64,000 nucleotides of DNA from positions 36,771,632-36,835,631 of the forward strand of contig CM028377.1 in the NCBI GenBank assembly GCA_013146195.2, given 5' to 3'. Shown here piece by piece: positions 30,540 through 41,815 of the stretch. The notes under the pieces were generated by a model that saw only the letters and a program-made list of their open reading frames with translations, was not told where the DNA came from and searched no databases. Both the position numbers and the translations under genes were made by a program. Numbering within the stretch: position 1 is the first letter of the stretch; every line of letters starts with the position of its first letter. This stretch comes from Codonopsis lanceolata (taxonomy: Eukaryota; Streptophyta; Magnoliopsida; Asterales; Campanulaceae).

Positions 30540-31871
30540 TTGGTGATCGACCTAAAATCGGCATACAATTGTATTTTAGGTGCTCCAGCAATGGCCAAAT
30601 TCCAGATGGTCACCTCCATTCCCCACCAGAAAGCCAAGTTTTATACAGAAAATGGAGTGGGGATCCTCAACAGCAAACCCCGAGCAATGTGGGAGTATGT
30701 CCGGGAAACTCAGAAGAAAAAACAGAAACTGATTGTGGACATTCCCGATCAGTCAGATGCAGTCCCTAAACCGATTGTGGACCTTCCCGATCGGGCTGCA
30801 ACGGTTTCCGCTGAGCCTACCCCAGCGTCCACTTCCATCAACAATATCGAGCTCGGGGAGACACATGAAGCGGCTGAGCCCATGGAGATAGAGTCTCCCG
30901 AGCAAGCTCCAGTAGAGCCATCCGGACAAGCTCTAGCCACAGGCTCTTCTAGACGCAAGGAAAAGCGCCCCAAGTCACAGGACATTGAGCTGGACACCTT
31001 GCAAGTCCGGGACGAGCCTGATATTCAACCAGAGGGCGAGCTGGAAGAGGTCATTATCAATCCGGCATACCCCGAGCAAAAAATCAAAATCGGGAAGGCC
31101 ATGCCTCCTGAAGCTCGGGCAGGATTGATTGAACTGTTGAAGAACAGCCTGGATGTGTTCGCATGGACGGTGGAGGACATGAGGGGCATCAGTGAAAGCA
31201 TTGCCCGCCACGACCTCAATGTTGACCCTACCTTCCGGCCCATCCAACAGCGACCAAGACAGTACTCGCCTGAGAAGAATGTGGCGATCAAAGCAGAGGT
31301 CGAGAAACTCCTAAAGGCAGACATCATCGAGGAGATTCAGTACCCGACCTGGCTAGCTAATGTGGTGATGGTCAAAAAGGCAAATGATAAATGGCGAATG
31401 TGCGTGGACTTCACCAGCCTAAACAAAGCCTGCCCGAAAGACTGTTATCCACTGCCCCGCATCGATGTGCTTGTCGACTCTATAGCCGGGTTCGAGATGC
31501 TCAGTTTCCTGGACGCGTACTCGGGTTACCACCAGGTCAAGATGAACGAGCAGGATAAGGCGAAGACAGCCTTCCGGGCAGCCGGCGGCCTCTATTGCTA
31601 CAAAATGATGCCCTTCGGGCTGAAAAATGCAGGAGCCACTTACCAGCGCATGGTCAACAAGGTTTTTGGTTCTCAAATCGGCAGAAATATGGAGGCTTAC
31701 ATAGATGACATGGTCATCAAAACAAAGGGCCGCGATCATACTCTTGACTTGGCCGAGACATTTGCCAACCTGCGCAAGCACAACATGAAGCTGAACCCGA
31801 GTAAATGCGCCTTCGGGGTCCGAGCAGGGAAGTTTCTGGGATTCATGGTCAACCAACGCATAGAGGCTTAA
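30540..31871 (+). pseudogene. Tat pol: reverse transcriptase (first open part)
   Basis: 443 codons, truncated upstream by the hAT insertion. The first 170 residues are the protease-RT linker (DLKSAYNCILGAPAMAKFQM, then an acidic P/E-rich stretch). RT follows: YPEQKIKIGKAMPPEAR, DVFAWTVEDM, RPIQQRPRQYS, TWLANVVMVKKAN, MCVDFTSLNKACPKDCYPLPRID, AYSGYHQ, MPFGLKNAGATYQR and the catalytic YIDD at 31698-31709. Ends at TAA after VNQRIEA; the next about 300 bp (31872-32176) are frame-shifted but recognisable as the RT thumb and connection region. No stops within the RT core, unlike the copy at 6828. Confidence 0.92.
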
Positions 31872-32176
31872 CCCGAGAAAATACAAGCCCCGCCGACATG
31901 GAGCAGCCTTACCGCATCAAGCACATCCAAAGCCTAAACGGCAGAGTCATTGCCTTAAAGGCCCTTCATATCTCTCGAAAAATGCCTCCCTTTCTTCAAG
32001 GTCTCGCGGCAACAAGGGTTTTGAGTGGAATACGATCGTGCCAAGGCCCTCGAGCAGCTGGAATATCTTGGCAAACCACCTCTCCTCAGCCAGCCCCTAT
32101 GAGCCTTTATTTGTGTATCTAGCAGCGACCGTGGGCCGCTGTTTTAGTTAGGGAGGAACTAGATATCCAAAAACCT

Positions 32177-33613
32177 GTGTACTATGTATCTAAGGCCCTC
32201 AGTCCTATTGAGGGTCGTTATTTTAATGTTGAAAAATTAGCCTACTCGCTTGTCATAGCTGCCCGAAAATTAAGGGCTTATTTTTCTGCACATATAATCA
32301 TAGTATACACAGACGCACCACTGCGCAAAGTCCTACACAAACCTGATACATCAGGCAGATTGCTCAACTGGTCGATCGAGCTCACCGAGTTCCACATAGA
32401 CTACCTGCCCAGGCGAGCAATCAAAGCACAAGCATTGGCCGATTTCCTGGTCGAAACGAGCTTCACCCAGCACGAGGATCCTGAGACCAAGCAGCCGGCA
32501 GAGCACGAGCAAAAACAATTGCCACAACCCCGACCAGCCTACTGTTGGGATCTTTATGTGGACGGAGCAGCGAGCAAAGTCGGGAGCGGAGCTGGCATCC
32601 TTCTCGTAGCTCCCGATGAAATCACAGAGTTTGAGCTAGCTCTCCGGTTCAAATTTCCTGCCTCCAACAATGTTGCCGAATATGAAGCAATGATTGCCGG
32701 GCTCGAGCTCGCAACGGATATGGGGGTAGAAGCGGTCACAGTGTACTCGGATTCACAGCTAGTTGTAAATCAAGTCCAGGGGGAATATATGGTACACCAC
32801 CCTACCTTGGTCAAATACTGCGAGCTAGTCAAGGAAATCTTGAAAACTTTCAAGTTTTGGGAAATGATCAGGATTGACCGAGCAGACAATATGCGAGCAG
32901 ACTACTTATCCAAAATTGCTGAGGAGAATTTGGCTTTGCTAAATCCCTCAGTAATGATCGAGCACATGGAAACTCCCGCCATCGATAGACCTGTAATTAT
33001 GGACATCGAGCCAGCGGCCAAAAGCTGGATTGATGACTACAAGGATTACATCGAGCAGGGAGTTCTGCCCGCAGACAAGGTCAAGGCCACAACTGTCCGG
33101 CCAACCAAGCGTTTGCACTCTAGTTGGGGAATCTTATACAAGCGATCTAAGGTCGACCTATGCTTGCTGTACCCCGCACTAACCGAGGGCGTTTTATACG
33201 AGGTGCATGAAGGGGAATGCGGCGGCCACCCGGGCATAAGAGCTCTGGCAGAAAAGGTCCTGAGGGCAGGATATTACTGGATAACGCTGAGAAAGGATGC
33301 AGAGAAATATGTTCGCGAATGTGACAAATGCCAGAGATACGCGGACATACCGAGGCTTCCTTCCACAATGCAAACCCCGGTCGTCGCGGCCTGGCCCTTC
33401 GACATGTGGGGGATTGATCTGATTGGCCCATTCCCGCTGGCACAATACAAATATAAGTACGCCGTGGTCACCATAGACTACTTCACGAAATGGATTGAGG
33501 CAAAGCCTTTGGCCAAAATTTCGGAGGCGAATATCATCAAGTTTGTATACGACCAGTGTGGTGCGTGTTCGGCCTCCCTCGAGCAATCATATCGCACCAT
33601 GGGACTCGCCTGA
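32177..33613 (+). pseudogene. Tat pol: RNase H, second RNase H and integrase N-half
   Basis: 478 open codons. First RNase H end: YYVSKALSPIEGRYFNVEKLAYSL and TDAPLRKVLHK. Second RNase H: WDLYVDGAASKVGSGAGILL (catalytic Asp), NNVAEYEAMIAGLEL, VYSDSQLVVNQVQG and MRADYLSKIAEEN. Integrase zinc finger: HEGECGGHPGIRALAEKV ... YVRECDKCQRYAD. Core start: FDMWGIDLIGPFPLAQYKYK and YFTKWIEAKPLAK. The frame is lost after VYDQ near 33555, before the second catalytic Asp, through small indels, and resumes at 33637. The region upstream (32100-32176) carries the shifted connection domain. Confidence 0.92.
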
Positions 33614-33636
33614 CAAGTTCACGCTAATGTGCTCGC

Positions 33637-34250
33637 TTGGGTGTGAAACATTGGCAGTCGTCCGTTGCTTACCCTCAAGGAAACGGCCAGGCAGAAGCTG
33701 CTAACAAACAAGTTTTGCACGCGCTTAAGCGGAACATAGAAGGGCGAGCAGGGAAGTGGGCAGAAGAATTGCAATCAGCCCTGTGGGCAGTCAGAACCAC
33801 TATTCGAGGACCAACCGGGGAAACCCCGTTTGCACTCACTTATGGGTCAGAAGCCATGATTCCGGTGGAAATGGCCTTGCCTAGCTACCGTGTTTCACAT
33901 TACAGCGAGCAAAATAATCAGCTTGCTCTGCTATTGACCTAGATTTGCTCGAAGAGAGGAGGTTGGATGCACGGCTGAGAATGATCAACTATAAGAAAAA
34001 AGCAAAAGCTCATCATGACAAGAGAGTTCGAGGCAGAGCCTTCTCTATCGGAGACTTGGTACTCAGTAAAATTGAGGTAACAGGTCATCGGGCAGAATGG
34101 GGGAAGCTATCTCCTAATTGGGAAGGTCCTTTCCGAGTTATCGGGATCGTAAGAGAGGGAACTTACACGCCCAAACGCAAACGCTCAAGGAAACGACCAA
34201 GCACCTTGGCATGCAGATCACCTCAAGAAATATTACCCTTAAGTTAAGGA
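33637..34250 (+). pseudogene. Tat integrase C-terminal part
   Basis: Two overlapping frames cover the end of integrase. 33637-33942 holds KHWQSSVAYPQGNGQAEAANK (the catalytic Glu motif), LQSALWAVRTTIRGPTGETPF and YGSEAMIPVEM. 33945-34247 holds LEERRLDARLRMINY, HHDKRVRGRAF, GDLVLSKIEVTGH and WGKLSPNWEGPFRV. A frameshift near 33940 separates them, and the final residues are shifted again. Together with the upstream half this completes the integrase; the copy is not translatable as one protein. Confidence 0.88.
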
Positions 34251-35178
34251 AACAAACGGGCAAGACCTCAGTCCTGTTGAGGATCATTAATCACTTATCA
34301 ATAAAGGCAAGTTGTCATCATATTTACTAGTTCAGAGTTGTCAAAGTTATCATTGAGCTGTTATTCTGCAATTGTTCGTACTTGTTTGACTAGATTCTCG
34401 CCGCCCAAATGAGCGCACAGGCCATGCCCTGGTCAACAATCCTAAAATCCCTAGTATTTGTGAATTCATCCTCTGTGGGAGAGGTGCGGCCATGCCCGTG
34501 TTCACGCATTAGATGCTCACCCCGGCGATAGAGTCCATTCCTACAAGATAGCGATTAACTACCTCGGTTCCTACAAGGACCGATCAACACCGTTAACCGT
34601 ATATCTCAATACCCGAAGATATACCAAAGAACCGCTCGAACTACCCACATCGAGCAAGGCCATGCCCTGCTTGTTGGTTGCCGATTGAGAGTTGGGCCAT
34701 GCCCGCTTGGTAGTTCGAAGCTCACTCGCCTAAGCCTTGGCCGATCCAAGCATTTCATGCCCGATGTTTGTTCGGGTAACATTTCAATTTAAGTAATAAG
34801 ATTGCTTTGTTAGTCTTGTTACTTTTATGTTAATCAATCGTTTGGTTAAAGTTATTTGAACGTTTATGCTCGACATAGCACTTGTACTAACAAATGACAG
34901 AAAAGTGTGCAAATGAGAAAACAAGTATCGAGCAAACAAACAGTTAAATCGAAACAAATGCAAAGAATATATAGCGGAGAAAAATAAATCCCATTGCATG
35001 CGAATCAGAGTTACAAAAAGAAACCAAAAATACCGCCCGAGATGATCCTAAGCTTGTTCGAGGAGGAGGAGGAAGCTCTTTGGCACCACTTTGATATTGC
35101 ATTTGGTATTGAGTTTCGCCACTGCAGCCTCATCTTCACCACCTTAGCCCGAGACTCGCTTCAATCTGCCAAGATCTT
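34250..35178. other. Non-coding spacer in the Tat element
   Basis: Lies between the end of pol and the end of the antisense gene. The word GCCATGCCC and close variants recur several times (34410-34720). No gene seen. Confidence 0.4.
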
Positions 35179-38064
35179 TCAAAACCTCGTCTCGACTCCA
35201 AGGCTTGAATCAACGAGCGCACATTTACTCGGCCCACAAAGCGGGGAACCTGGCGCCTCCCAGCCAGTATCGCCATCCGCCATAGTGGCCAATTCATCTC
35301 GAGTGTAAGGAACTAGCGAGTGGAAGGGACGAGCAGCCTCGTAGTGGTCGAGCACGCCCATTCTCGCCATTGTCTTCATCCCCACTCCGCCATGGCCGGT
35401 GAAGCATCCTCGATAGTATATGATGGGTGCCATGGCAAAGTAAGGAAGGATTGTCGCATCCACAGATTCTCAAAAGCTTTGATTTTTATAATCCTCACCG
35501 CGACTCTTCAGCCTTCCTTCCCTTCCGCACTAACTCCTCCACGGATTTCCCATCCTTCACGGCTTGCATGCTAAGGGAACTCTCTCTCGCAAGAGATCCT
35601 CTCGCTTGATGATCGCGGCCTCGCTCGACTCTTCTCCGTAGCACTGGTTCTTTCTTCACCCGCCGACCAACTCGTCTTGGCAAAGGTTAAGTCACTGCTC
35701 GGCGACCAACTTATTACGCCAAACAAGCCAGCTTTTTCCTTCTTGGCCGCCGCAACTTGGTTTTCCAACTTCATCGGCCAAAGCGAGCCGAGCTTGCTCG
35801 ACTTTTTCTTTCACCAAAGCTCTCGCCGGTCCGGTTGTCGCCTTCCGCCTTCTAAGTGAAGCCGCTTTTCCTCGTTATACCTATCATAAAGATTGGCGCA
35901 CGTGGAAGCAATCTGCGAACAGAAGAAATGAGTCGAAGCACAAAATAAGTAGGAAGGCGAGACAAACTTCAATTAAACACTTTACCTCGCTCAAGCGAGT
36001 CCTACGCTTTCCGACCAAAACGTGGCCTCAGTGCAGTCTCGATCCGTGGCCAGCCATCATGCATAGCCCTCTCAATGATGCCCTTACCCACCAACCCTCC
36101 CTGACCGATCGCGAGCATGCGGATCAATGCCCCCCAAAGAAGGGAGCGCCCCCGAAATCTCTTTAACCGTGCCGGGCGGCACGGTAGTGGCGCATCACAA
36201 AGCCGACGCTCTCAGAAGCCTCCCGCCTGGTAGGGGCAAGGGAGATAAGATCGGGACTCGAGCCCCTTGTGGGCGAACTTCCCGAACCGGGAGGGGGCCG
36301 AGGCTTTTCTTCCTTTTGTTTAGCCTTAGCGCCCCTGGCAAAGTAACAATGGATGTGGTGGCAAGAAGTTGATAGTACCTTCGAGAATAGCCCTGACAAC
36401 CTCTCTCTCGCTGGCCGTCTACGTGTGGCAACTCTTAGGCGGCCTTAGAGCGGCTGACCTTGTGGCCAGGACTTGTGGCCTTGCCCGTCAGGGTTTTCTT
36501 CAGCAGGCGGGCAGCAGGTACCTTGGGTAGTTCCACGGTTGGTTAACCTTCAAGTCATTTGGGCCGTGTCGGCTTCCTTTAACTCTTCATTGCCTTAACA
36601 CGACCAAATTCTTCATTCACGAGGCAGGACAAAGTAAAAGCGAGATTAGAATGAGTTCGGGAAGAATATGAGCAAAAGCAATTATTAAAGATCGCGAGAC
36701 AACCGTCGTGGTCTTCATAAAGCTGGTCGGCGGTGCCCCAGTCCCTAGCCGTTGGCACTCAACACACTCGTGTTTAAACATCCGGCCGTGGCAGTCATCC
36801 CAGTAAGGGTGAGGGTTCTCAGGCACATGGATCAGAAGGGGCTCCACTTCGGGGACCTCTGCTCGCATGACCCCGGCCAAGCACAAATAGCATTACATGG
36901 ACCAGCTCCTTCCAGTCAAAAAGAAATTGCTGGCCGACACGTCTTTCGTTCTCTTCTATTACGCCCACCGGCGGTCTTCAACGCAGCAATCGAGCGATCT
37001 CTCTAGCCGAACTCTTGTTTAGAGGCCTTGGGGATCTTCATTTCACCAGTAGTGGGCATAAACGGCCAGCCAACCCGGGATTCAATAAACAGGACCCTTC
37101 GGTCCCAAGAGTCCACTTTCAGGGGGCGTGGACGCAAGACTTCAAAAATTGGAATTCGCCCTCACACCTATCATCCCTCCGTGCTCGGCGCAAAGATAAA
37201 TAATTTTCGCAGCAAAACATATCCGAACCAAACCCGGCGGCTTTGCTCGCCACTATGATAAGCGCATTGTGTTCAACATCGAATCACACGGGGACGGCAG
37301 GTCTCGTATAAGAAATCCACCAGGAAGGGCTCTAGCGGGAGACGTAGCCCGACACGAAAGAAATCGGCAAAAAATAAGAGCTCATTTCCCTGCTCGCGGG
37401 AGAGGGTGACTCGGGCAGGGACATCCATTTTGTTCGCCCGATAGTAAGCATTGTCAACACCAAGGGAAGTAAGCCATCTTTGTCACTTTGTCGGCGTGTC
37501 TAGAGTGGAAATGGCTCCAAAGGCATAACGGCTTTCATCTGCATTCACATACCAATCGGGCTCCTCCTCCTCCTCTTCTTCTTGATCACTTCCTCAACGG
37601 GAACCACCACTTGAGGACCACCCCTCCTGGTTAGGAAGCGAGCAATGGGGACTCTGTCATGGCCAACTGTTTCTTCCTCAGGGGCCACTTCCACCTGGGA
37701 GCGGCCAGTTTTCTTAAAGCGCCGAGCAAGCGACAGGTTGTCTGCCTCATCGGCCTCAGAAGCCTCTCCGGCCAAGTCTATTTGCTCAACCATTACTCGC
37801 CCGGCTGAATCCCCCGCGCAGGCTGCTTGCTGCTCGAGGCCTTGCCCGACAGCAAAGCCACCGGTCACACTCTCCTCGCCGAAACCTTCCTCGCTGGAAG
37901 AATCGACTATGTCAACCACGGGGGTCCACGACACGCCTTGAGGCTGGCCCGACCCACGATCCGACTCCTCGCACTCAACGCCGATTGAAAGACTTTTATT
38001 TAAGCGAGTCATTCCTCCCACCATAGCTGAAAGCCTCACGGTCATTCTCGGACACATCAGACAT
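35179..38064 (-). pseudogene. Antisense gene of the complete Tat element, decayed
   Basis: Read opposite to pol. Start taken at the ATG at 38064, directly after a TTTGTAG acceptor. The first part (38057-37545) is acidic, with DSSSEEGFGEE, and ends in a basic KKKRRRR run, possibly a nuclear signal. The PF04195-like region is recognisable but broken near 37420-37260. The conserved motif HPYWDDCHGRMFKHEC lies at about 36811-36760 with its Trp intact. The C-terminal part includes HSLVPYTRDELATMA near 35330, matching LVPYTEDELTSLA of the first element. Frameshifts and stops are many. No function is known to me; homology to the first and third elements is clear. Confidence 0.7.
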
Positions 38065-38556
38065 CTACAAAGAGATCGAGGAAGATGGCCATTAGAATTT
38101 TGCTCGGATAACTAGCAAAGGAGAAAGGGAAGAAACCCTAAGTCTAGGTCAACCCAAAGGGGCCACGCCCACCTAGCGAGCAAGACCACGGGTTCTGTTC
38201 CTCGATCTCTACCTAAGGGTGATCCTACCTTTCTTAAACCCTAACGAAATCATACAAAGATGAAGGAGGGAAAACCAGAAAAATCAGAAACACAAGCAGA
38301 GAGGGGTCAAGAGCTTACTGTTATTTGTTGAACGGTTGGTCTTCAATAGAGTAATCAAGCGAGGTAATCGAGGCTGATGTGAGTGCTTCAAACGCCGATC
38401 ATCGTGAACCCGATGCCGAGGAAGCAAGGAAGAGGCTCCACCAAAGTATGAAGAAAAACACAAAGAACAATGGCAATGGAAGCTGCGAGAATTTCTCTCT
38501 CTAGCGGTTTGCAAATCTCAAAGGCAATGAAAAGAGAAAAGAGGAGGGGGATCGCC

Positions 38557-38562
38557 TTTATA
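38557..38562 (-). promoter_or_regulatory. Putative TATA box of the antisense gene
   Basis: TATAAA (within TTTATAAAGGCG) on the minus strand, about 495 bp before the ATG at 38064, comparable to the other two elements. Confidence 0.45.
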
Positions 38563-38867
38563 AATTTGGACGTTGAACGATTTTGGGGAAAGCGAGCTCG
38601 GGGCCCAGAAACGGCGCTCAGTAGGCGGCCCATCATGACAGGCATTAAATGCGACCACTGTGCTTGTGCCCCGATCATCGCTTCAACTTCACGGCGGCTC
38701 ACGCTCTTTTTCATACGCAGCTGTCACGCCCTTGACAAAAAGCTTCCTGGACACGCCTGAAGTTCACCTCGCCGAATTCCTTGTCTTTCTTAAAAATTCA
38801 CAAAGTGTTGAAGCCCGTGCGAATATTAAACTTGAACGCTCCCCGCTCCGAGCATGAATACTCGCCA

Positions 38868-38887
38868 GACAGGAAGCTAGGGGCCAC
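38868..38887 (+). other. Polypurine tract of the complete Tat element
   Basis: The sequence AGGAAGCTAGGGGCCAC directly before the TGATAT start of the 3' LTR. Confidence 0.75.
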
Positions 38888-39661
38888 TGATATGCCCGGC
38901 CCAAAACCGGGTCACGAGCAAGGCACGAGTTAGCATCACGTGCTAGTCACAGGCACAGTACCTCTGGGGCCCACGGCCCGGCGAGCAAGATGAGACGGCC
39001 AGGCGAGCAAAGCGGCATAACCCTCAAACACAAACTGGCGGGCAAAGGCCTTGCTTTTGTCAGACCGAGGGACCATGATCGGGACTCATGCATGCTTAGC
39101 AAAGGAATCATACTTACTTTGCACAGTCGGGCACTGCACTGCCCGAGGGGGCGATCTTGAGTGACAAGTTCAGGGACCAATACAAACAGAATAGCCGGAC
39201 AGAGCCCTGCTCGCCCGAGCACACATCAAACATGGGACACTGGTAGCTTGTTTTCGAAGGCAAGTCAAAGGTTTCCCTGTTTAGGCGGATTACTTGCCTT
39301 ATCACCTCCTATAACTACGCGGTCAACCGCCCATTTCGCCTAGAATCAAGGGATTTCCTCCTTGATTGTCTCGGCAATTATGGAAACTGAATCCTAGACG
39401 GATTCAATCACCTTGAGGGCCTATAAATACCTCTCCATAATCATCAATAAGGTACACACTTTTTGAGCCTCGTTACTCTGTCAATTTACCTTTTGACAAT
39501 CACTCGATACTTACTCTCACGCCGGAGGGGTTTCGCGAGGCCTTGCCTTGCACTTCTACTCAGGTGTTCTTCTGATCTTAACAGGCTCAAGGAGGACGAT
39601 TACAAGCCCAGATATCCTACCCATCTAAAGGACGGCCCAAGCTGTGCATTTTGCCACATCA
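38888..39661 (+). repeat. 3' LTR of the complete Tat element
   Basis: 774 bp, TGATAT...CACATCA, with TATAAATAC at 39422. Pairs with 26267-27053. Confidence 0.95.
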
Positions 39662-39682
39662 AAAACTAATCTTAAACATGGG

Positions 39683-40797
39683 GATTTACTTGAGCAGGTT
39701 ACCGTTGGACTTCCAGATGTAAGAGGAAGGGAAGAAATATAGAAGGTTCATAGTAACAACAAGAAGTTTGACAAAGATGTTTCTATCAATGTCATTGCTA
39801 TGCGGACACCAAGATTCAGCGGCACTGATCTAGCTAACCTTATGAATGAAGATGCCATTCTTGTTGGCCGGAGAGGCAAAGATAAGATCACTTCGAGAGA
39901 GATTGATGACTCGATTGACAAGATTGTGGCAGGAATGGAAGGAACCAAGATGACAGATGGAAAGAACAAGATATTAGTGGCTTATCATGAAATTGGGCAC
40001 GCCATTTGCACGTAAGTACATATATCTCCTAAGCTTCTAATTTTAAATATTCTTCAAAACTACATAGCCTTCTTAACTGAAAGCCACCTCTGCTCCTTGC
40101 AGGACATTGACTCCAGGCCATGACCCAGTGCAGAAAGTAACCTTGATCCCTCGAGGTCAAGCTCGTGGTCTAACATGGTTTATACATGTTGAAGATCCTG
40201 AGCTCATCTCTAGGCAACAACTCTTTGCAAGAATAGTTGGAAGTCTTGGTGGCCGAGCAGCCAAAGAAGTAATCTTTGGCGAACCAGAAATCACGAATGG
40301 CACAGCCGGGGACTTGCTACAGATAACTCAGACCACGAAACAGGTAACTTTCATGGAATTTTAGTGTGGAAGTATAAGTTTAGACAGAGGGAATGAAATA
40401 ATCGGTTATGAAAGTTTTGAGCATCAATTTGTGGTTTTATTGTTGATTCTTAACAGATGGTTACAAGGTTTGGAATGTCAAAGATTGGACCATGGTTGTT
40501 GACTGATCCAGCCACTCAACGCAGTGATATGGTACTAAGGATGCTAGCAAGAAACTCAATGCCAAAAAAACTTGCAGAAGACATTGATACATCGGTATGA
40601 CATATTATCAAAAGCGCATATGAAGTTGCAAAGAATCATATAAGGAGCAATAGGGAGGCCATTGATAAATTAGTGGATGTGCTCTTGGAGAAAGAAACCC
40701 TATCGGTGATGAGTTTAGAGCGATTCTCGCAGAATTTACTGATACATCTCTGGCCAGAATCAACAAGAACCCTATTATTGAGATGGTCGAGGCCTAA
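39683..40797 (+). pseudogene. FTSH: C-terminal part of a chloroplast-type FtsH protease gene
   Basis: Three exons. Exon 1 (39683-40011) covers the end of the AAA+ domain (QVTVGLPDVRGREEI, RTPRFSGTDLANL) and the zinc protease site HEIGH. Exon 2 (40103-40343) has TLTPGHDPVQKVTLIPRGQARGLTW and GGRAAKEVIFGEPE. Exon 3 (40457-40797) has MVTRFGMSKIGPW and ends in TAA. Introns are GT-AG. This matches FtsH2/FtsH8 (VAR2 type), thylakoid proteases that repair photosystem II. Lesions: TAG in place of a codon after REEI, TGA after DIDTSV, and a one-base deletion near 40710. The ATPase Walker motifs and transit peptide are missing; the Tat LTR ends 21 bp upstream. A pseudogene retaining introns. Confidence 0.9.
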
Positions 40798-41086
40798 ATA
40801 GCAAGTTATACTGTACATATGTAAATTATACACTGGTGAAGTAAAGTAAGAGAGTTACGTTAAGTCTAAACTTTTATATAAGTAATAATGCTTTATATTC
40901 GATTGTTTCATCAGGAAATAGATGGCAAAGTTACAATGAGTGGAACCATAATAGACAAATCTAATAGAGATAAAGAGCAAGAAGAAAAGCATCAGAATCA
41001 AATCAGTAGTACCTAAAGACTGCTTAATCCAATGCAAGACTTACGAACCTAAAAACTTGGCAAAGTCCAAATACCGTCCCCACAGA

Positions 41087-41356
41087 TCAAACCCGAAGCA
41101 GCTGAGGGGCAAATGCATCGGCCTTGGCCTTGTTTATCTTCCACCATACAAAGAGTATCAAGCTTCCGATACATATCAATTCTTGAAGTAGCCACCGATA
41201 TAGAATGGAATCACCATAGCCATGGGGATAGGAATCAAGCGTGCTCTCTTTTTCCCACTTTGCATCTCTAACACCGTTGATAAAATAGTTCTGACAAAGA
41301 ACACCGACAAAGCATATTACATGAACGTTGAGGAACTTACCGGTATCCAATTCCAT
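41087..41356 (-). CDS. Hypothetical small protein with hydrophobic segments
   Basis: 90 codons from ATG at 41356, MELDTGKFLNVHVICFVGVL... A hydrophobic segment near residues 10-25 and a stronger one near 60-72 (ELICIGSLILFVWW) suggest a membrane protein. Between them is a polar stretch with KWEKES and YPHGYGDS. Composition looks protein-like rather than random, but I cannot name a family. It lies 290 bp downstream of the FtsH pseudogene on the opposite strand. The frame upstream of the ATG runs into AT-rich sequence. It may be a real small gene, an exon, or a chance frame. Confidence 0.35.
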   Translation of the reverse strand: MELDTGKFLNVHVICFVGVLCQNYFINGVRDAKWEKESTLDSYPHGYGDSILYRWLLQELICIGSLILFVWWKINKAKADAFAPQLLRV

Positions 41357-41441
41357 GGCGTTGGGTTGAATATTTTCAAATTATAGAATTAAATTGAATC
41401 CCAATTCATGAATCTGCGCAAAAAAAAAAGGATTGGTAAAA

Positions 41442-41655
41442 TGTAAAGGTGGCAAATGGGCAGGTATGGGGTGGGCCTAAATAGGCGGCTGGTCAAATAA
41501 GCGGGCAAGTAAGTGACCATTTAATAATATGGGCATATATGGGCGGGCACTAAATGGGCATGGGCACCCATTTACTCATTAGCATGCACTCATCAAATAA
41601 ATACAAAAATTACAAAAAATAATTTTCTTTTACAAAAAATTATCAAAAGTTACAA

Positions 41656-41717
<62 letters not shown>

Positions 41718-41815
41718 CAACCACAATAATTGGAAAAAGGCTAACATTTTAACCTCTGTCACAATTTCCAATGCAACCAAATTTCTAAAAAGAATTCAAA
41801 AACTTTACATGACGT
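41442..41815. mobile_element. hAT-like terminus and AT microsatellite
   Basis: TAAAGGTGGCAAATGGGC at 41442 resembles plant hAT ends, followed by repeated GGGC/GGGCAC words. The opposite end is not seen. An (AT)n tract of about 55 bp lies at 41659-41714. Confidence 0.35.

Larger units (their letters stand above)
26267..39661 (+). mobile_element. Complete-length Tat Ty3/gypsy retrotransposon
   Basis: 13.4 kb with LTRs 26267-27053 and 38888-39661. Internal order: primer site, gag-protease, RT-RNase H, second RNase H, integrase, antisense gene, polypurine tract. A hAT transposon sits between protease and RT. Several stops and frameshifts make it inactive. The flanking 5-mers differ (GACTA at 26262-26266 and AAAAC at 39662-39666): the left flank is a copia LTR, the right an FtsH pseudogene, so the element is not a simple undisturbed insertion. 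Confidence 0.95.

Noticed and set aside
30540..33613. Integrated pararetrovirus (caulimovirus) sequence
   Set aside because: RT-RNase H is followed by integrase, LTRs are present and no movement or coat protein is seen, so it is an LTR retrotransposon.
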